From: Malassezia japonica | Taxonomy: Eukaryota > Basidiomycota > Malasseziomycetes > Malasseziales > Malasseziaceae | Direction of reading: 5' to 3' | DNA: 64,000 nt | NCBI RefSeq assembly: GCF_029542785.1 | Contig: NC_083378.1 | Span: 372,001 to 436,000 of the forward strand | Shown: in pieces, positions 39,813 through 51,084 of the stretch | Numbering within the stretch: the stretch's first letter is position 1 | Layout: every line of letters begins with the position of its first letter | Notes under the pieces: generated by a model | The model's database searches: none | What the model saw: only the letters and a program-made list of their open reading frames with translations | What the model was told of the DNA's origin: nothing | Position numbers and translations under genes: made by a program

Positions 39813-42800
39813 CTACAACAGATCGTCGTCCTCGCCACCGACCTGCTCGGCATTGGCCGCGTCCTGCGCCGGCCGCGACAAGGCGCTTGCCGAGACGAAC
39901 GCGGGCGCATCGCCCTTGGCCTGCGCCTCGACCATCGCCATGGGGTCGGCGCCTTCGGCCGCGGCGGGCGCCTCGCCGGTCTCGACCGAGGAGAGGACCG
40001 TGGCGAGCTCGGTGTTGTACTGCGCCTGGACGCTGCGCTTGATACGCACTGGGTCAGTAAGGGGTAGTACGTACGCATTTCGCGGAAGGTATCTTCGGTG
40101 CCCGCCTCGATCTCGAACGTGTTCCACGTCTTCCAAAACTCTGGCTGCGTCTTGGGGTTGCAGAACTGGCTCGCGTGTGCGTAGATCGCACGCGCACGCT
40201 CGTTTTCGCCGAGCTTGCGCTCCATCGCGGCAAAGCGCTGGCACAGCAGCGCCGTCTGGCGGTCGGGCAGCGCCTCGATGCCCGCCTCGTAGATGGGGCG
40301 CGTGGCCGCCAGGCCGTAGTTCGCAGAGGCCTTGGCGGCGTAGAAAATGTACATCTCGTAGCGGTCGTTGACGGCAACAGCCTTGGTCGCACGCTCGTAG
40401 ATGCTCATCGCCTTGCGCACCAGGCCGTGCTCCTCCTCAAACTGGCCGTACTGCAGGTAGAGCAGTTTGGCAAACTTGGGGGGGCACTTTTCGAGCGCCT
40501 GCTCAAACAGGTCGCGCGTACGTTCGAGGCGCGAGCCACCCTGCGTCAGTAAAAGTACGTACGTATCGCTTGGCAAACTTGCTCAAGTACACGTTCCACA
40601 GCTCGAACGCGACGGGATACGTAAAAACCTCGACGCCACGCTCGTACACCTTGAACGACTCTTCAAAGTAGTGCTGATCCTCGAGGAACGTGGCGTAGTT
40701 GATGATCGTCTGTGCATTCGCAATCTTCAGCTCCATGATCCGGTCGAACGCCTGCTTGGCGCTCTCGATCGACCCGAGCGACTCTTGCAGATCCGTATAG
40801 AGGCCCCAGAGCTTGAGGCTTTTAAAGAGGCGGCTCTGGGGGGGGAGCGTGTCGTCATAGTACGACACGGCCTGGATCTTGTTCTGGCCGCTGGGGCCCG
40901 CCGTCGCACGCGACAAGACACGCAGCGCCTCGTCATAGTTCCCGTTGCGCACCTCCATCTCGGCCCACGCACACCAAACCTCGGCGAGGTCGTCCACGCG
41001 GCGGTACGGCACCTTGATCGCACGCTCCAAGATTTGGCGCGCAGACGGAAGATCACGCAGTGCCTTGCTGGGATCCGTGCGTGCCATCGAGCCGCCGTCC
41101 TCATAGAAGCGCGCAAAGTGCAGATAGAGCTGGTGCAGGTTCGGCGTCGCCTTGCGGGGATTAATCGTCTCGATCGCCTGCTTGTACGTCTCGATCACCT
41201 TCTTGTCCTGATCGCCCCACAACGCGACGCGCTTCTCCCACTCTTGCACGTCGTCGGGGTTGCGGCGAAGAAGCACGTCGTTCACAAGGAAGGGCCGGCG
41301 CTCCATCAGCTCCTCAAACTCTTGCATACGCTGGTCAACCTCGGCCTCGCGCTCCTCGACCGGCGCCGCGTCCTCGTCGTCCTCCGCGAGCTCTTCCATC
41401 ATGAAGCTGATCACATTCTCGCTCGTCTCGGCGTACGCGTCAAAGATCTGCGTAAAGTCGCGCACCGTCACGACCTGCTTCATGCCTTGCTCAAAGGTAT
41501 CGCGGGCGGCGACCAGGTCGCCACGCTTGATATAGTACGTCGCCAGGCCCGTCCACAGACGCCCGGCCTGGTCGGGGAAGCGCGCAAGACCGTCGACCTC
41601 GACGATGCGGTGCACCGGCAGCTTGGACGGGTCCGCGGCTTCGGTCTCGCTCGCAGGCTCAATGACGGAGCCGTCGGCGTTCTTTTCCAGGGGGGCACAC
41701 GCCTCCTCCTCCTCGCGGCTCAGCCCAATCTCCTCCGGGAAGCGCTCGGTGAGCTCCAGCCACTCGATCAGCAGCTGGAACGGGCTCTTGCCGTCAGGAC
41801 TGATATAGGTGCCGGCGAGCGCTTTGCGCGCAAGCTGCAAGAGGATCTTGGACGCCTCGAGGATGCGTTTCTGCGCCGTGACACTCAGCTCGTCCTCGTC
41901 CTCGTCCTCCTCTTCCGGTGCGATACTCGACTGCGCGCCATCCGCATAGCACGGCGCGCCGCGGTGGTCGACCAGCAGGCGGACATACCGCTCCGAGAGA
42001 CTGGGGTCCACGCGCAGGTACCGGCGCCAGACCTTTTGCGCGACGTGCCCGCCGCACGTCTCGGCCCAGCGCAGGTAGATCTTCCACACGCGCAGGTGCA
42101 GCGATCCGGGGAGCGTGCGCAGCGCACGATCAAATGTGCGGCGCGCATGCGTACGCGACAAGGCCGGGGAACACTTGGGGTGCACAAACAGATTCAGGTA
42201 GTCGAGCCACAGACGCGGCATCGTCGGCAGCCACATGAGCGCACGCTCATATGCGGCCGCGAGCGAGTGCCATTCCTTCCAGCCCAGCACGCCGTCGAGG
42301 CCGCCTTCGTAGATGTTGGCCTGCTCTTCGGCCTTGCGCGTGTCGAGCAGCGTCGGACCTGCGTCGACCGCGACGCTGTTTGCCTGGAGCATGCGCTTGC
42401 GTGCGGCTGCAGCACCGCCCTGCAGCTCGCCCAGCACGAAACGCGCGCGCGCATCGAGGTACTTGTGCCACAGGTGGTAAGAACGCGGAAACTGGGCCAA
42501 GGCACGCTCGTACACGCTCACGATGCGCTGGAACGCGAGGCGCTGCGACGCATCAGAGAGCAGGCCCAAGAGGCCCACGGCTTCCGACGACATGCCCGCA
42601 TCCGGCAGAGGACGCTTGCGGTAGTTGCTGTCCTCGACATGCGCAATGTACGACATCCACGACCGGAAATTGTCCGTGTTGCGCAGGAGCTCCTGCTCCA
42701 ACACAAGATCGTCCAGCGGCACGAGGTCCTCGTGCGTCGCAGGCGACGGCACGGGATAGCTCAGAGGCAGGAGCGCGCTCAGGCGCCCCAGCTCAGACGC

Positions 42801-42824
42801 GCCGGATTCCTCAGCGCCTGGCAT
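39813..42824 (-). CDS. SYF1: Splicing factor Syf1/XAB2 (HAT-repeat)
   Basis: Scaffold of the Prp19 (NTC) complex in the spliceosome. Exons 40563-42824, 40075-40540 and 39813-40048; 987 residues from MPGAEESGASEL; introns of 22 and 26 nt. About 20 HAT helix pairs are visible, such as FRSWMSYIAHVEDSNYRKRP, SYHLWHKYLDAR, LWLDYLNLFVHPK, VAFELWNVYLSKFAKRYGGS and PEFWKTWNTFEIEAGTEDTF. REMLRIKRSVQAQYN at the last splice junction is the Syf1 signature and shows the intron is right. The frame extends upstream to 42881 but without an ATG. Longer than human XAB2 (about 855), from extra residues in loops. 48 bp from the divergent basic-protein gene. Confidence 0.94.
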
Positions 42825-42872
42825 GGCGGCGACGACGTCGTTCTTTCGCTCGGCCGAACTGGCAAGGTTAGC

Positions 42873-43500
42873 ATGCGCCAAGCGTCGGGGTCGGGTGCGC
42901 GGCGCGAAGGAGGGCGCCTCGCGATCCCCGTGAATGTCGCGGACGAGGATCTGGACGAGTACATTGCCGAGATGATTCTGTCCGAGGCGCGGGCGAAGGA
43001 GCTCGCTTATGAGCGCCGCAATTCGGGGACTTGTACGACGTACGTCGCGTCACTGACCCAGTTCCAAGGCGCCTGCACGCACCAACAAGCGGTTTCTGGC
43101 GTCGATGATACGCAGCGTCGACTCGCACAACCAGCGGCAAGAGGCACACGAGGCAGAGGTCGCACAGGCGCAGCGGCCGAGGGAGCGCGAGCTGCTTCCC
43201 AACCACGGGTCCCGGGGACTGCGCATGGACCGTGCCGAGGCGCGAGCGGGCTCGCGTTGGGATGTGCGGCCTGAGCGCGAGGGGCGCGAGCAGAGTGGCG
43301 ATCGCGAGCGCCGCGATCGTCCCGAGCGATACGACCGCGACCGCCACGAGCGCCCCAGCGGCAATCGGTACGAGCGTCTACGGTCGGACCGCCACGCACG
43401 GCCTACACTCTACCGCACGCGCTCGCCGTCGCCCGAAATTGGGCCGCAGCCTGCTGCTCCTGTGCGCCAGTGGGATGTTGGCAAGGATCTGTCGTTTTAG
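42873..43500 (+). CDS. Small basic, Arg/Asp-repeat protein
   Basis: Exons 42873-43039 and 43062-43500; 201 residues; a 22-nt intron. I do not recognise a named family. The first 55 residues contain the acidic helix ADEDLDEYIAEMILSEARAK. After the intron comes TNKRFLASMIRSVDSHNQ, a motif I associate with small conserved nuclear proteins of fungi, then a long RD/RE/RER repeat region (DRERRDRPERYDRDRHER) and a conserved-looking end QWDVGKDLSF. The alternating-charge tail resembles that of spliceosomal and mRNA-binding proteins. It shares a 48-bp promoter with SYF1. A nuclear RNA-processing role is a guess from these features. Confidence 0.6.
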
Positions 43501-43609
43501 CAGCTGCTATCCCTGACAGTCTGCACGACTTGCCTCGAGACTGTACAATACTACGCTTACCGAATGCGCTCCATCCAGGCCAAGATACGCTCACCTTGGC
43601 TGCCATAAG

Positions 43610-45861
43610 TTATCTACGGAGGCAGTACGCCACGAGCGCCACGAGCACGGCCAGTAGCACGGCCCATAGGATACCCTTTTTTTCTTGCGCACTCACCGAG
43701 AGCACGACGCTGTGCACTGCGCCGGGCTTGTGCACGCTGTGCTCGACATAGAGCGTTTGCTCCTCAGGCACGTAGCGGTACGTTCCGTCGCTGAGCGCAA
43801 CGTGCACCGCCACGCCCCGGAAATGAAAGTCGGGAACGTAGATCTCGGTCGCGGCGTGGATGGACCGGGGGCCATTCTTCCAGCGAAAATGCAGCGACTT
43901 TTTGCGCGCGTCCCACTTGGTCGACAGCGGAATGCCTGCGACCTTGCAAGCGTACGGCCGCAGAATCGCACCGAGTGCACGTCCGCCGCGGTACAGCATC
44001 TCGTCGCGCCGCGCATTGTCGCGGTCCGCTGCGGCGTGTTCAAAGTTGACGATGGAAAAGTCTTCCTGGTTCCACCCATCGCCGAGCGCGACTTTGTTCG
44101 CGGGGTTGTAGTTCCACAGCGTGAATGAAATAAGGTTGCGCTCGAGGCCAGACACGAGCGCGGTAAGGAGCGTCGTCTGCACACGATAGTCGCCCGGACG
44201 CGTGCGCAGTGTATCGTTCACATCGTAGGGGATGCCAACCTCGCCGACCAGGATCGGCACCTCGCCGAGCGACGCGTAGCCCCTGCTACACAGCTGCGCA
44301 AGCTGCTTGTAGTAGTTGCGTGCAAGGCCGCGTGCGCCAAAGTACACTGCAAACAGAATAAACATGCCGCGGCTCAGGCCTTGGACATTCACGCTCATGC
44401 CGTTGTACGCCTTGAAGAAGAGCACGTTTAGGTCGTAAAAGTGCGGTCCATACACCAGGTTTGCCGGGCGCGGCGCCGTGATGACCGTCGCGGCGGTCAG
44501 CGGCGCAGGGCGTGCGCCGTCGTCCGACGTCCACCGCGGCATAAACTCGTTTGGAATGGGCTCGACGAGCAGCAGTGCTTCCGGCGCAGCGTGGTGCAAG
44601 CTGAGTTAGTCGCGCGACGTACCGTTCGCTGAACGCATGCAAGAACGGCGCATACAGGTCCTGGTAGAACTCGATCTTGCGGCGCCCTTGGCCGGGCCGC
44701 GGATCCACTGAAAAGTAGTCCGCCTGCAAGACGATCGGCTTGTTCTTTTGCGCGTCCCACTCCCACACGCCGTGCTCGCGCCAGATGCATCCGGAGGATT
44801 TGCGCGTGTTCGGAAACTCGCGCGGGGCGATCCACACGCTCTTCTTCGGATCGACACGCGTCTTGTGCGACATGCGCGACGGAAACGGCCACGACTTGAC
44901 GTAGAACGGAATGTCCTGTACGTGTCCGTCGCTCAGCGCAAAGCCTTGGAGGGCGGAGGGATAGTGACCAATGTGCAGATCCGTCTCGTAGCACCAGTGG
45001 TGAAACGAGTAGAGGTCGATGTAGCCGCGGTGGGGCTCGTTCATCAGATCAAAGCCGGCAAATGACGGACACAGCACGAGCGCCTCGACGAGCTGCGCGT
45101 ACGCGGCAATGTACGACGCCTGCAAAAAGTCCTGGATGTTTTGGGGACGCGCAGCGCCAGTGTGGTCCGTCTCAAGGCACAGATTCGGCGCAAAAATACG
45201 GCCGCCCCAAAAGAGCGTCGCCATCGTCGCGGGCGCCATCTTTTGGTATCCCGACGGCCAGTTAAAGGGTCCGGTCGGCTCCGCCTTGCCGGGGGGCGCA
45301 GCGCTCGAAAGCGGCTCGCCGTCGGCTTCCGGCACGAGCGCCGCGCCGGTCGCGTGCAGCCGCGCGACGTCGAGGCCGGCGGCGGTAAACGTCCACCCCG
45401 GCGCACCGCTCCCGCCACACAGGCGGCTCCATACGTCCTGGTGCGCACAAACAATCACCTTGAGGCCGTACGCCTCCATTACTGCAAGCAGCTTCTGCAG
45501 GTAGACGACGTACGCCCCGTCGATCGGATGCGCAGGGCACGGGCCGTCATGCGACAGTGCCTCCCACGTCACCAGGAGACGCACGAGCGTCATGCCCCAC
45601 TGCCGCAGGCGCGCGCAGTGCTCGTGCGCCTCGTCCAGCGGAAAGGGACGGTCGACAAACGAGATCGTTTGCGAATTTTTGTAGGCGTCTTGGAGCGACG
45701 GCGCGCTTGGGCTGGGTCAGTCGGGGGACGTACATCTTGCTCACGCCAGCGACATTCACGCCGCGCAGGAGTAGCACACGCCCATGCGCGTCCACAAAGT
45801 AGCGGCCATCAATACGGATGGGCCCGCCGAGCGCCGCACCGCTCAGGTCCGCAGCGGTCAT
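43610..45861 (-). CDS. GH5 steryl-glucosidase/EGCrP-like hydrolase
   Basis: Exons 45734-45861, 44623-45711 and 43610-44600; 735 residues; two 22-nt introns. N-terminal RIDGRYFVDAHGRVLLLRGV with NVAGVSKIPS and RLRQWGMTLVRLLVTWEA, then FAGFDLMNEPHRGYIDL (acid/base Glu) and LLLVEPIPNEFMPRW (probable nucleophile Glu). This is the endoglycoceramidase-related branch of GH5, whose fungal members cleave glucosylceramide (EGCrP1) or ergosteryl-glucoside (EGCrP2/Sgl1). No N-terminal signal peptide; a C-terminal hydrophobic anchor (ILWAVLLAVLVALVAY) suggests a tail-anchored membrane enzyme. Which glycolipid it uses cannot be told. Confidence 0.88.
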
Positions 45862-45882
45862 TGTGTGGAGAAAGGACCATTT

Positions 45883-46863
45883 CTACAGAGACCGGTCGAT
45901 GCTACGGTCGGGATCGGGCCGGCGGCCCCCCGGTACGGCACTGCGTCCTGCGCGTGCGGCCCACAGCGGCGAGAGCTGCAGCGGGGGGATAGGGGGGGAC
46001 GTCGGCTGGGTGCGTGCGTGCGCGCGGGTGCGCTCACGTTCTTCCCGCGTAAGGAGGATCAGGGTATCCGTCAAGCTGCGCACATGGTCGTTGCTGTACT
46101 TGAGTAGCTCGGATAGATTCACATCGAGCGTGTCGACCATGGTTTCCTCCGGCTCGTGCGAGGGCTGCAGCGCGAGCGACATGCGCACTTCGAGCGAGTT
46201 TTGGATGGTGCGCCTCAGGCCCAGGTTCACCGTCTCGGCAAGGTCTACGGCCGCAGCCAGCTTGTCGCAGACCTCGGGCGAAAACGCGCTCGTGGGCGCG
46301 ACGCGGTTCCACTGCTCCAGCGCCAGGTGCAGATTCGCAGTTTGCGGCGTGGGTGGGAGCGCTTCCGGCTCGGGACGTCGCGGCGACATGCTCGCAGGCG
46401 CAGTGACACGCCGCGTGCTTTGTGGTGTGGCTGCACGCTCGAGCGCGAGCGTTTGCATGCGCCGCGTCGCGCTGTGCACGTATTCTTCGCCGAGGTCTGC
46501 GGGTGTCTGGGCGGCCGACCGCAGGGAGTGCATACGCGTCGCACTACCGCTCCGTGGTGATGCAACGCGTGCACTGCCCTGTGACCACGGCATTCGCGCA
46601 GAAGGGGACAGGTGCGCACGCAACGGCGTCTGCACCGGCCGACGCGTCTCGATCGGGGATCGCCCCGGCGTCGCCTCGCTCGTGCTGCGGTGCGCGCGCC
46701 ACTGCCGCGCAGCGACAGACGGAGAGTCCAGGACACTGCTTTCGCTCGAATGGGGACGCGCGCGGTCCGCACTCTCGCGCACGTCTGCGGCGAGCGCCGC
46801 AATATCGGCTTCGTGCCGCTCGCTGCGCCGCATACGGAAGATGGAGGTGCGTATCGCGTGCAT
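45883..46863 (-). CDS. Unknown 326-residue protein
   Basis: Single exon, stop 21 bp upstream of the start of the GH5 gene on the same strand. I do not recognise it. The first 150 residues are Ser/Arg-rich and probably disordered. Residues about 180-285 look folded and helical: LHLALEQWNRVAPTSAFSPE, VCDKLAAAVDLAETVNLGLR, VNLSELLKYSNDHVRSLTDT, ending LTREERERTRAH. No membrane segment. The regular helix pattern suggests a coiled coil, possibly cytoskeletal. Its ATG is 23 bp from that of ATG2 on the other strand, so the two share a promoter. Confidence 0.6.
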   Translation of the reverse strand: MHAIRTSIFRMRRSERHEADIAALAADVRESADRARPHSSESSVLDSPSVAARQWRAHRSTSEATPGRSPIETRRPVQTPLRAHLSPSARMPWSQGSARVASPRSGSATRMHSLRSAAQTPADLGEEYVHSATRRMQTLALERAATPQSTRRVTAPASMSPRRPEPEALPPTPQTANLHLALEQWNRVAPTSAFSPEVCDKLAAAVDLAETVNLGLRRTIQNSLEVRMSLALQPSHEPEETMVDTLDVNLSELLKYSNDHVRSLTDTLILLTREERERTRAHARTQPTSPPIPPLQLSPLWAARAGRSAVPGGRRPDPDRSIDRSL

Positions 46864-46886
46864 GGGCCTCCACTCGATGCGCCACG

Positions 46887-49800
46887 ATGCTGCGTGGCGT
46901 GCGGGGATGGCTCGCTGATTGGCATGTGCCGCGCTTCTCGCTCGATGGCCTCTCCGGCTCCGTGCAGGATGCGCTGGTAGGGTTTCTGGTGCGCACGACG
47001 CTGGGGCGGTTCGTGCGTTCGCGTGAGGAAAGGGGGGCGGACGGTATGCACCTGCACGGCCTCGAGGTAGACACGGACGCAGTCAACGCGCTCATGCCCT
47101 TATCAGTGCCAGCGATGGAGTCGGGGCGTGCAAATGAGATGGAGATCAAGATGCCATGGTCCAATGTGTACAGCGGGAGGATCGACGTAAATATCCGCGG
47201 CGTCCACGCGGTGTTTCGTATGCCGGAAGGCCTCGATGAGGCCATGCTCGTCTCGTCGTTCGCACGCGCGAGCATCGCGCGCGAATCGCTCGGCGCATCG
47301 TACGTGGAAATGGCGCAGACGCTCCCAGAGGCGGAGCGTGATGCACTCGAAAAGACGCTCGAGCATATCGGCGTCCGTGCGCAGCGCGACGCGTCGAGCG
47401 ATGCAGCGCACGAGCCACACATCACCGGGGCATACGTAGACAGCGACGCGCAGACGCCGCTCGCGGCTCTGCTGGGTGCAATGGGGGGCGCACTCATGCA
47501 GCGGCTGCATGTCTGCATCGACGAGCTCGAGATCGAGCTGCAGCACGACGGCCGTGCGCTCGTGCTTATTGTGCCACGCGTCGAGCTCGGGGCAGAGGCA
47601 CACACGCTCGACCTTGCCCCAATCAAGGTGCTTGTGCGGGGGAAAACTTCGCACGAAATCGCAACGACCACAAAAGAGACACGCGTCGCTCTCGACACGA
47701 ATACAGTGCACGTTCCGCCGGTGCGGATCGCCGTGGCACCATCCGACGTTGTCTACCTTGCTGCTTTTGCGCAGACACTCGCGCCAGGCGAGGGCGACAG
47801 CGGGCTGTCGTGCAATGTCGCAGTTGAGTCCATTCATGGCTACCTTGCCTATGAAGAGGAATGCACGGCGTTCCAACATGCACTCGAGACGGACAAGGCG
47901 ATCCGCCAGGCTCACGTACGCGTCGACGTACACGACATTACTATTCGAACCGGTGCCGTGCGCGAATGCCTTGTCAGGACGGCCACGATCGCACATGTTG
48001 ACGCGACCAAGCACGTCGTCCTAGCATCTCTCGACGGGCCGCAAGACGGGGCAGAGGAACCTGCCCACGAATGGCCGCTCGGCCGCCTCCCGACATGGGC
48101 GCCGACGAATAGCCACGCAGTTCGCGCGCACCTTGCGCCGGACACGCGCACAATTGAGCTGGGAAGCATCCTTCTCCATGCCGACCCCAAGCCGCTCTAC
48201 CGCCTCCTTCCGATCTGGAACGCTATCGAGTCCAGCCGGCCGCTCAGCGACTCGATCTGCAGCGACTGCGACGAGGACGTACAGGTCCGTGCATCGTGCA
48301 GTGCCGTACGTGTCACGGTACCACTCGCGCCGTACGACCTGCTTCTCGACGCACGCCGTGTCCAGGTGCGCTCGGACGCTCGCGGCTTGCATGTGGCACT
48401 GGGTGACGTGAGCCTCGCCGATGCTGCCTTGCGCCGCATCGTGCATACGACCGGAGCCACAGTTCACGTCAAAGACCAAGCGCGTCTGGCTCTTGGGCGT
48501 ATATGCCTTGCTGCGGATCACAAGTGTATCGAGACGCTCAGCAGCGCAGCAAGCATCCAGATTCCCGAGTCGTCGGAGCCGGCGCTGCCGCTGGACATCG
48601 CGGTCGACTCGGTCGACGCCGAGCTCCTAATGGACAAAAAGACACTCAAGGTGCGAGCCAGTGCGCTGCAGGCGCGTACTCTCCCAAGCCTCCACGCCGA
48701 GGTCGGCTCGCTCCAGATTGACGGAGAGCATACGTGGGTCGAGGCAATGGGAGCTGAGCATCCCATGTTAGCCATTGACCTCGTTGAACCGTCGCCTGGG
48801 GCTAATTTGCGCGAAGCATGCGTCGTCGTGAACGACTGCCGCCTGCTGGTGCCTCGCAATGTCCTAGACTGGGCAGCCGAGCTCCAGATCCTGCTCTCGC
48901 CATTGAGCAGCACACCGTCTCGCGAACGCACACGCGTCAGCTGCGTCCTTCGCTCGATCCAGCTCGTAGGTGCTGACGATACCAAGGCGTGTGGGTGCAC
49001 GCTCGACGTCGTGTCTGTGCAGATGCAGCAGGACGGTTTCACGTCGGCTTCGGTCCAGTTTGGCGAGGCGGCGCTGGTCCTACACGGCGACGAGGCTGTA
49101 CCGCTAGGACATATCCGCGACGTCCATATCAATGCAAGTGTAGGAGACGCCTCAACGGTGGATGTGCTGCATGCACGGCTCGGACTTGCTGCGAGCGCAG
49201 AAATGCTCCTCGACGTCCAACATATTTTCGAGGAGTACGTTCCAAAAAAGGAGACAACACCTGGAGTGCAGGAAACGCCACAGACGACGTCTTTGGACAC
49301 GGACCCGGTGCAGGATTATTCGTCCGAGCTCGCCGATGTCGAGCAGGATGCTTTTTGCGAGCCGGTTGCTACATCCCTTGATGAGCTGCCTGCCCCGCAC
49401 GCCGCACCGGCCTATCGCATGTCTCCACGGCCTGGACACGATACATTTCCACAAAACATCAGCAGTGCTCTGCTAGAGGAAGACGACGTCGAAATCCACT
49501 TGCTCAATGGGGCAACAATCGCCCCGAAGCGGGCCTACTACGAAACAACCCGTCCTGTATCTCGATATGAGCGAGGAGCCTGGCACATGTCACTGCGCGA
49601 CTTCCAGTGCACACTGGATTTGCTCCCAGAGCCTTCGCTGCACTCTTCCCCTGCCCTGTCCCCTGCCCCTTCTTCCACGCCCTTCCCAATGCTCAATTTC
49701 TCACGCACGCCCAAACCTGCGCGGCGCCCATTCGTGGAGATCCACGCACGCGTACAAGGCGTACACGACCTGTACATGAACCAGTCCCTCCTCACACGCA

Positions 49801-50915
49801 CGGAAATCGTTGTACACGAACTCAAAATTCTCGACGAGTGCCCCACATCAACATGGCATACCTTTCTTGAGCGCGACACGTCGCTACGGGATCCACATGC
49901 TCATGCCGGCCCCTTGGCACGCATTCTCCTCCATTCCATGGCTGCTTCCGAGCATCCGGAAGTGCGTGTCAAGGCCCGCGTCGCGCCTTTGCGCTTGTAT
50001 ATCGACCAGGACGTTAAGGACTTTTTGGAATCCTTTGGCGAGCGCCTCACCCAGGGCAACAATGCATCAGCGTCCGGCACGCCGTTTATCCGCTATGCCG
50101 AAATCTTCCCTGTGCATTTGAAACTCGACTACAAACCAAAACGAATTGACTACAATGGCTTACAACAGGGCTCAAGTTCCGAGCTGATCAATCTCTTCCA
50201 CTTTGACGCGTCGGTCATGGTCCTCCGCCGCGCAACTGTGCATGGGCTCCACGGCTGGGCGCACCTCTTCCGCGTCTTGGACCGCATCTGGGCGCCGGAC
50301 GTACGTGCCAATCAAATTGCCGACGTTGTTGCCGGCATCGCGCCTGTACGCACCGTCGTGAACCTCGGTGCTGGCCTCGTGGATTTAGTGCTTTTGCCCG
50401 TGGAACAGTACCAATCGGACGGTAACCTTGTTCGTGGTTTACATCGCGGAGCCTCTGGCCTTGTCCAGGCCGCCGCGCTCGAGACACTGCGTATTGGAGC
50501 CCAAATTTCTGCAGGAACGCAAGTCCTTCTCGAGCGAGCAGAGCACATGCTCGGCGGCGATGTTGCTGTGCCGCTCGAAGGCGAGACGCTCGAGGCGAGC
50601 CAAGTCTTTGTTCCGGACCGGGTGAGTGTGAATGCCGATGCGCCGCGGAACATGCCCGACGCCGCGCGACAGGCATGGCGTGGTCTTCACCATGGTATGC
50701 AGTCGGCCTCGCGCACGATCCTTGCCGTGCCGCGGCGCGATACGGCGTCGGACGGGCGCTCGGTGGTCCGTGCGGTACCGGTCGCCATGCTCCAAGGCGC
50801 GGTCGGCGCGACGGATGCGTCGCGGCGCCTCTTTGTGGGTATGCAAACGACGTTAGATCCACAAGTGGCTTCGGCTACGGAGCGCAAGTACAAGAGGCGG
50901 GATGCAAGTCGGTAA
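46887..50915 (+). CDS. ATG2: Autophagy lipid-transfer protein Atg2
   Basis: Rod-shaped protein that moves phospholipid from the ER to the growing autophagosome, with Atg9 and Atg18. 1342 residues from the Met at 46887 (MLRGVRGWLADWHVPRFSLD); longer frames upstream overlap the divergent gene. The chorein-type N-terminus has GMHLHGLEVDTDAVNAL and MPWSNVYSGRIDVNIRGVHA. The C-terminal ATG2 block is the clearest: PVHLKLDYKPKRIDYNGLQQ, VMVLRRATVHGLHGWAHLF, RIWAPDVRANQIADVVAGIA and APVRTVVNLGAGLVDLVLLP. Shorter than yeast Atg2 (about 1590), with the middle reduced. Single exon. Confidence 0.93.
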   Translation: MLRGVRGWLADWHVPRFSLDGLSGSVQDALVGFLVRTTLGRFVRSREERGADGMHLHGLEVDTDAVNALMPLSVPAMESGRANEMEIKMPWSNVYSGRIDVNIRGVHAVFRMPEGLDEAMLVSSFARASIARESLGASYVEMAQTLPEAERDALEKTLEHIGVRAQRDASSDAAHEPHITGAYVDSDAQTPLAALLGAMGGALMQRLHVCIDELEIELQHDGRALVLIVPRVELGAEAHTLDLAPIKVLVRGKTSHEIATTTKETRVALDTNTVHVPPVRIAVAPSDVVYLAAFAQTLAPGEGDSGLSCNVAVESIHGYLAYEEECTAFQHALETDKAIRQAHVRVDVHDITIRTGAVRECLVRTATIAHVDATKHVVLASLDGPQDGAEEPAHEWPLGRLPTWAPTNSHAVRAHLAPDTRTIELGSILLHADPKPLYRLLPIWNAIESSRPLSDSICSDCDEDVQVRASCSAVRVTVPLAPYDLLLDARRVQVRSDARGLHVALGDVSLADAALRRIVHTTGATVHVKDQARLALGRICLAADHKCIETLSSAASIQIPESSEPALPLDIAVDSVDAELLMDKKTLKVRASALQARTLPSLHAEVGSLQIDGEHTWVEAMGAEHPMLAIDLVEPSPGANLREACVVVNDCRLLVPRNVLDWAAELQILLSPLSSTPSRERTRVSCVLRSIQLVGADDTKACGCTLDVVSVQMQQDGFTSASVQFGEAALVLHGDEAVPLGHIRDVHINASVGDASTVDVLHARLGLAASAEMLLDVQHIFEEYVPKKETTPGVQETPQTTSLDTDPVQDYSSELADVEQDAFCEPVATSLDELPAPHAAPAYRMSPRPGHDTFPQNISSALLEEDDVEIHLLNGATIAPKRAYYETTRPVSRYERGAWHMSLRDFQCTLDLLPEPSLHSSPALSPAPSSTPFPMLNFSRTPKPARRPFVEIHARVQGVHDLYMNQSLLTRTEIVVHELKILDECPTSTWHTFLERDTSLRDPHAHAGPLARILLHSMAASEHPEVRVKARVAPLRLYIDQDVKDFLESFGERLTQGNNASASGTPFIRYAEIFPVHLKLDYKPKRIDYNGLQQGSSSELINLFHFDASVMVLRRATVHGLHGWAHLFRVLDRIWAPDVRANQIADVVAGIAPVRTVVNLGAGLVDLVLLPVEQYQSDGNLVRGLHRGASGLVQAAALETLRIGAQISAGTQVLLERAEHMLGGDVAVPLEGETLEASQVFVPDRVSVNADAPRNMPDAARQAWRGLHHGMQSASRTILAVPRRDTASDGRSVVRAVPVAMLQGAVGATDASRRLFVGMQTTLDPQVASATERKYKRRDASR

Positions 50916-51084
50916 TATTGCGAGTGATCCCAAATTTCAAATGTCTATAATAGGGGGGGGTAAGGTTATGCAGTCCAGAATCTACGATCGATCCAAATTA
51001 AGCTAAGCGCCGGGTATCCACAGCTGGTACAACAAGTTCAAGGTCCAGGCAACAAGGGAGCGCAGAGCAGGGTCGTACAGGAGA

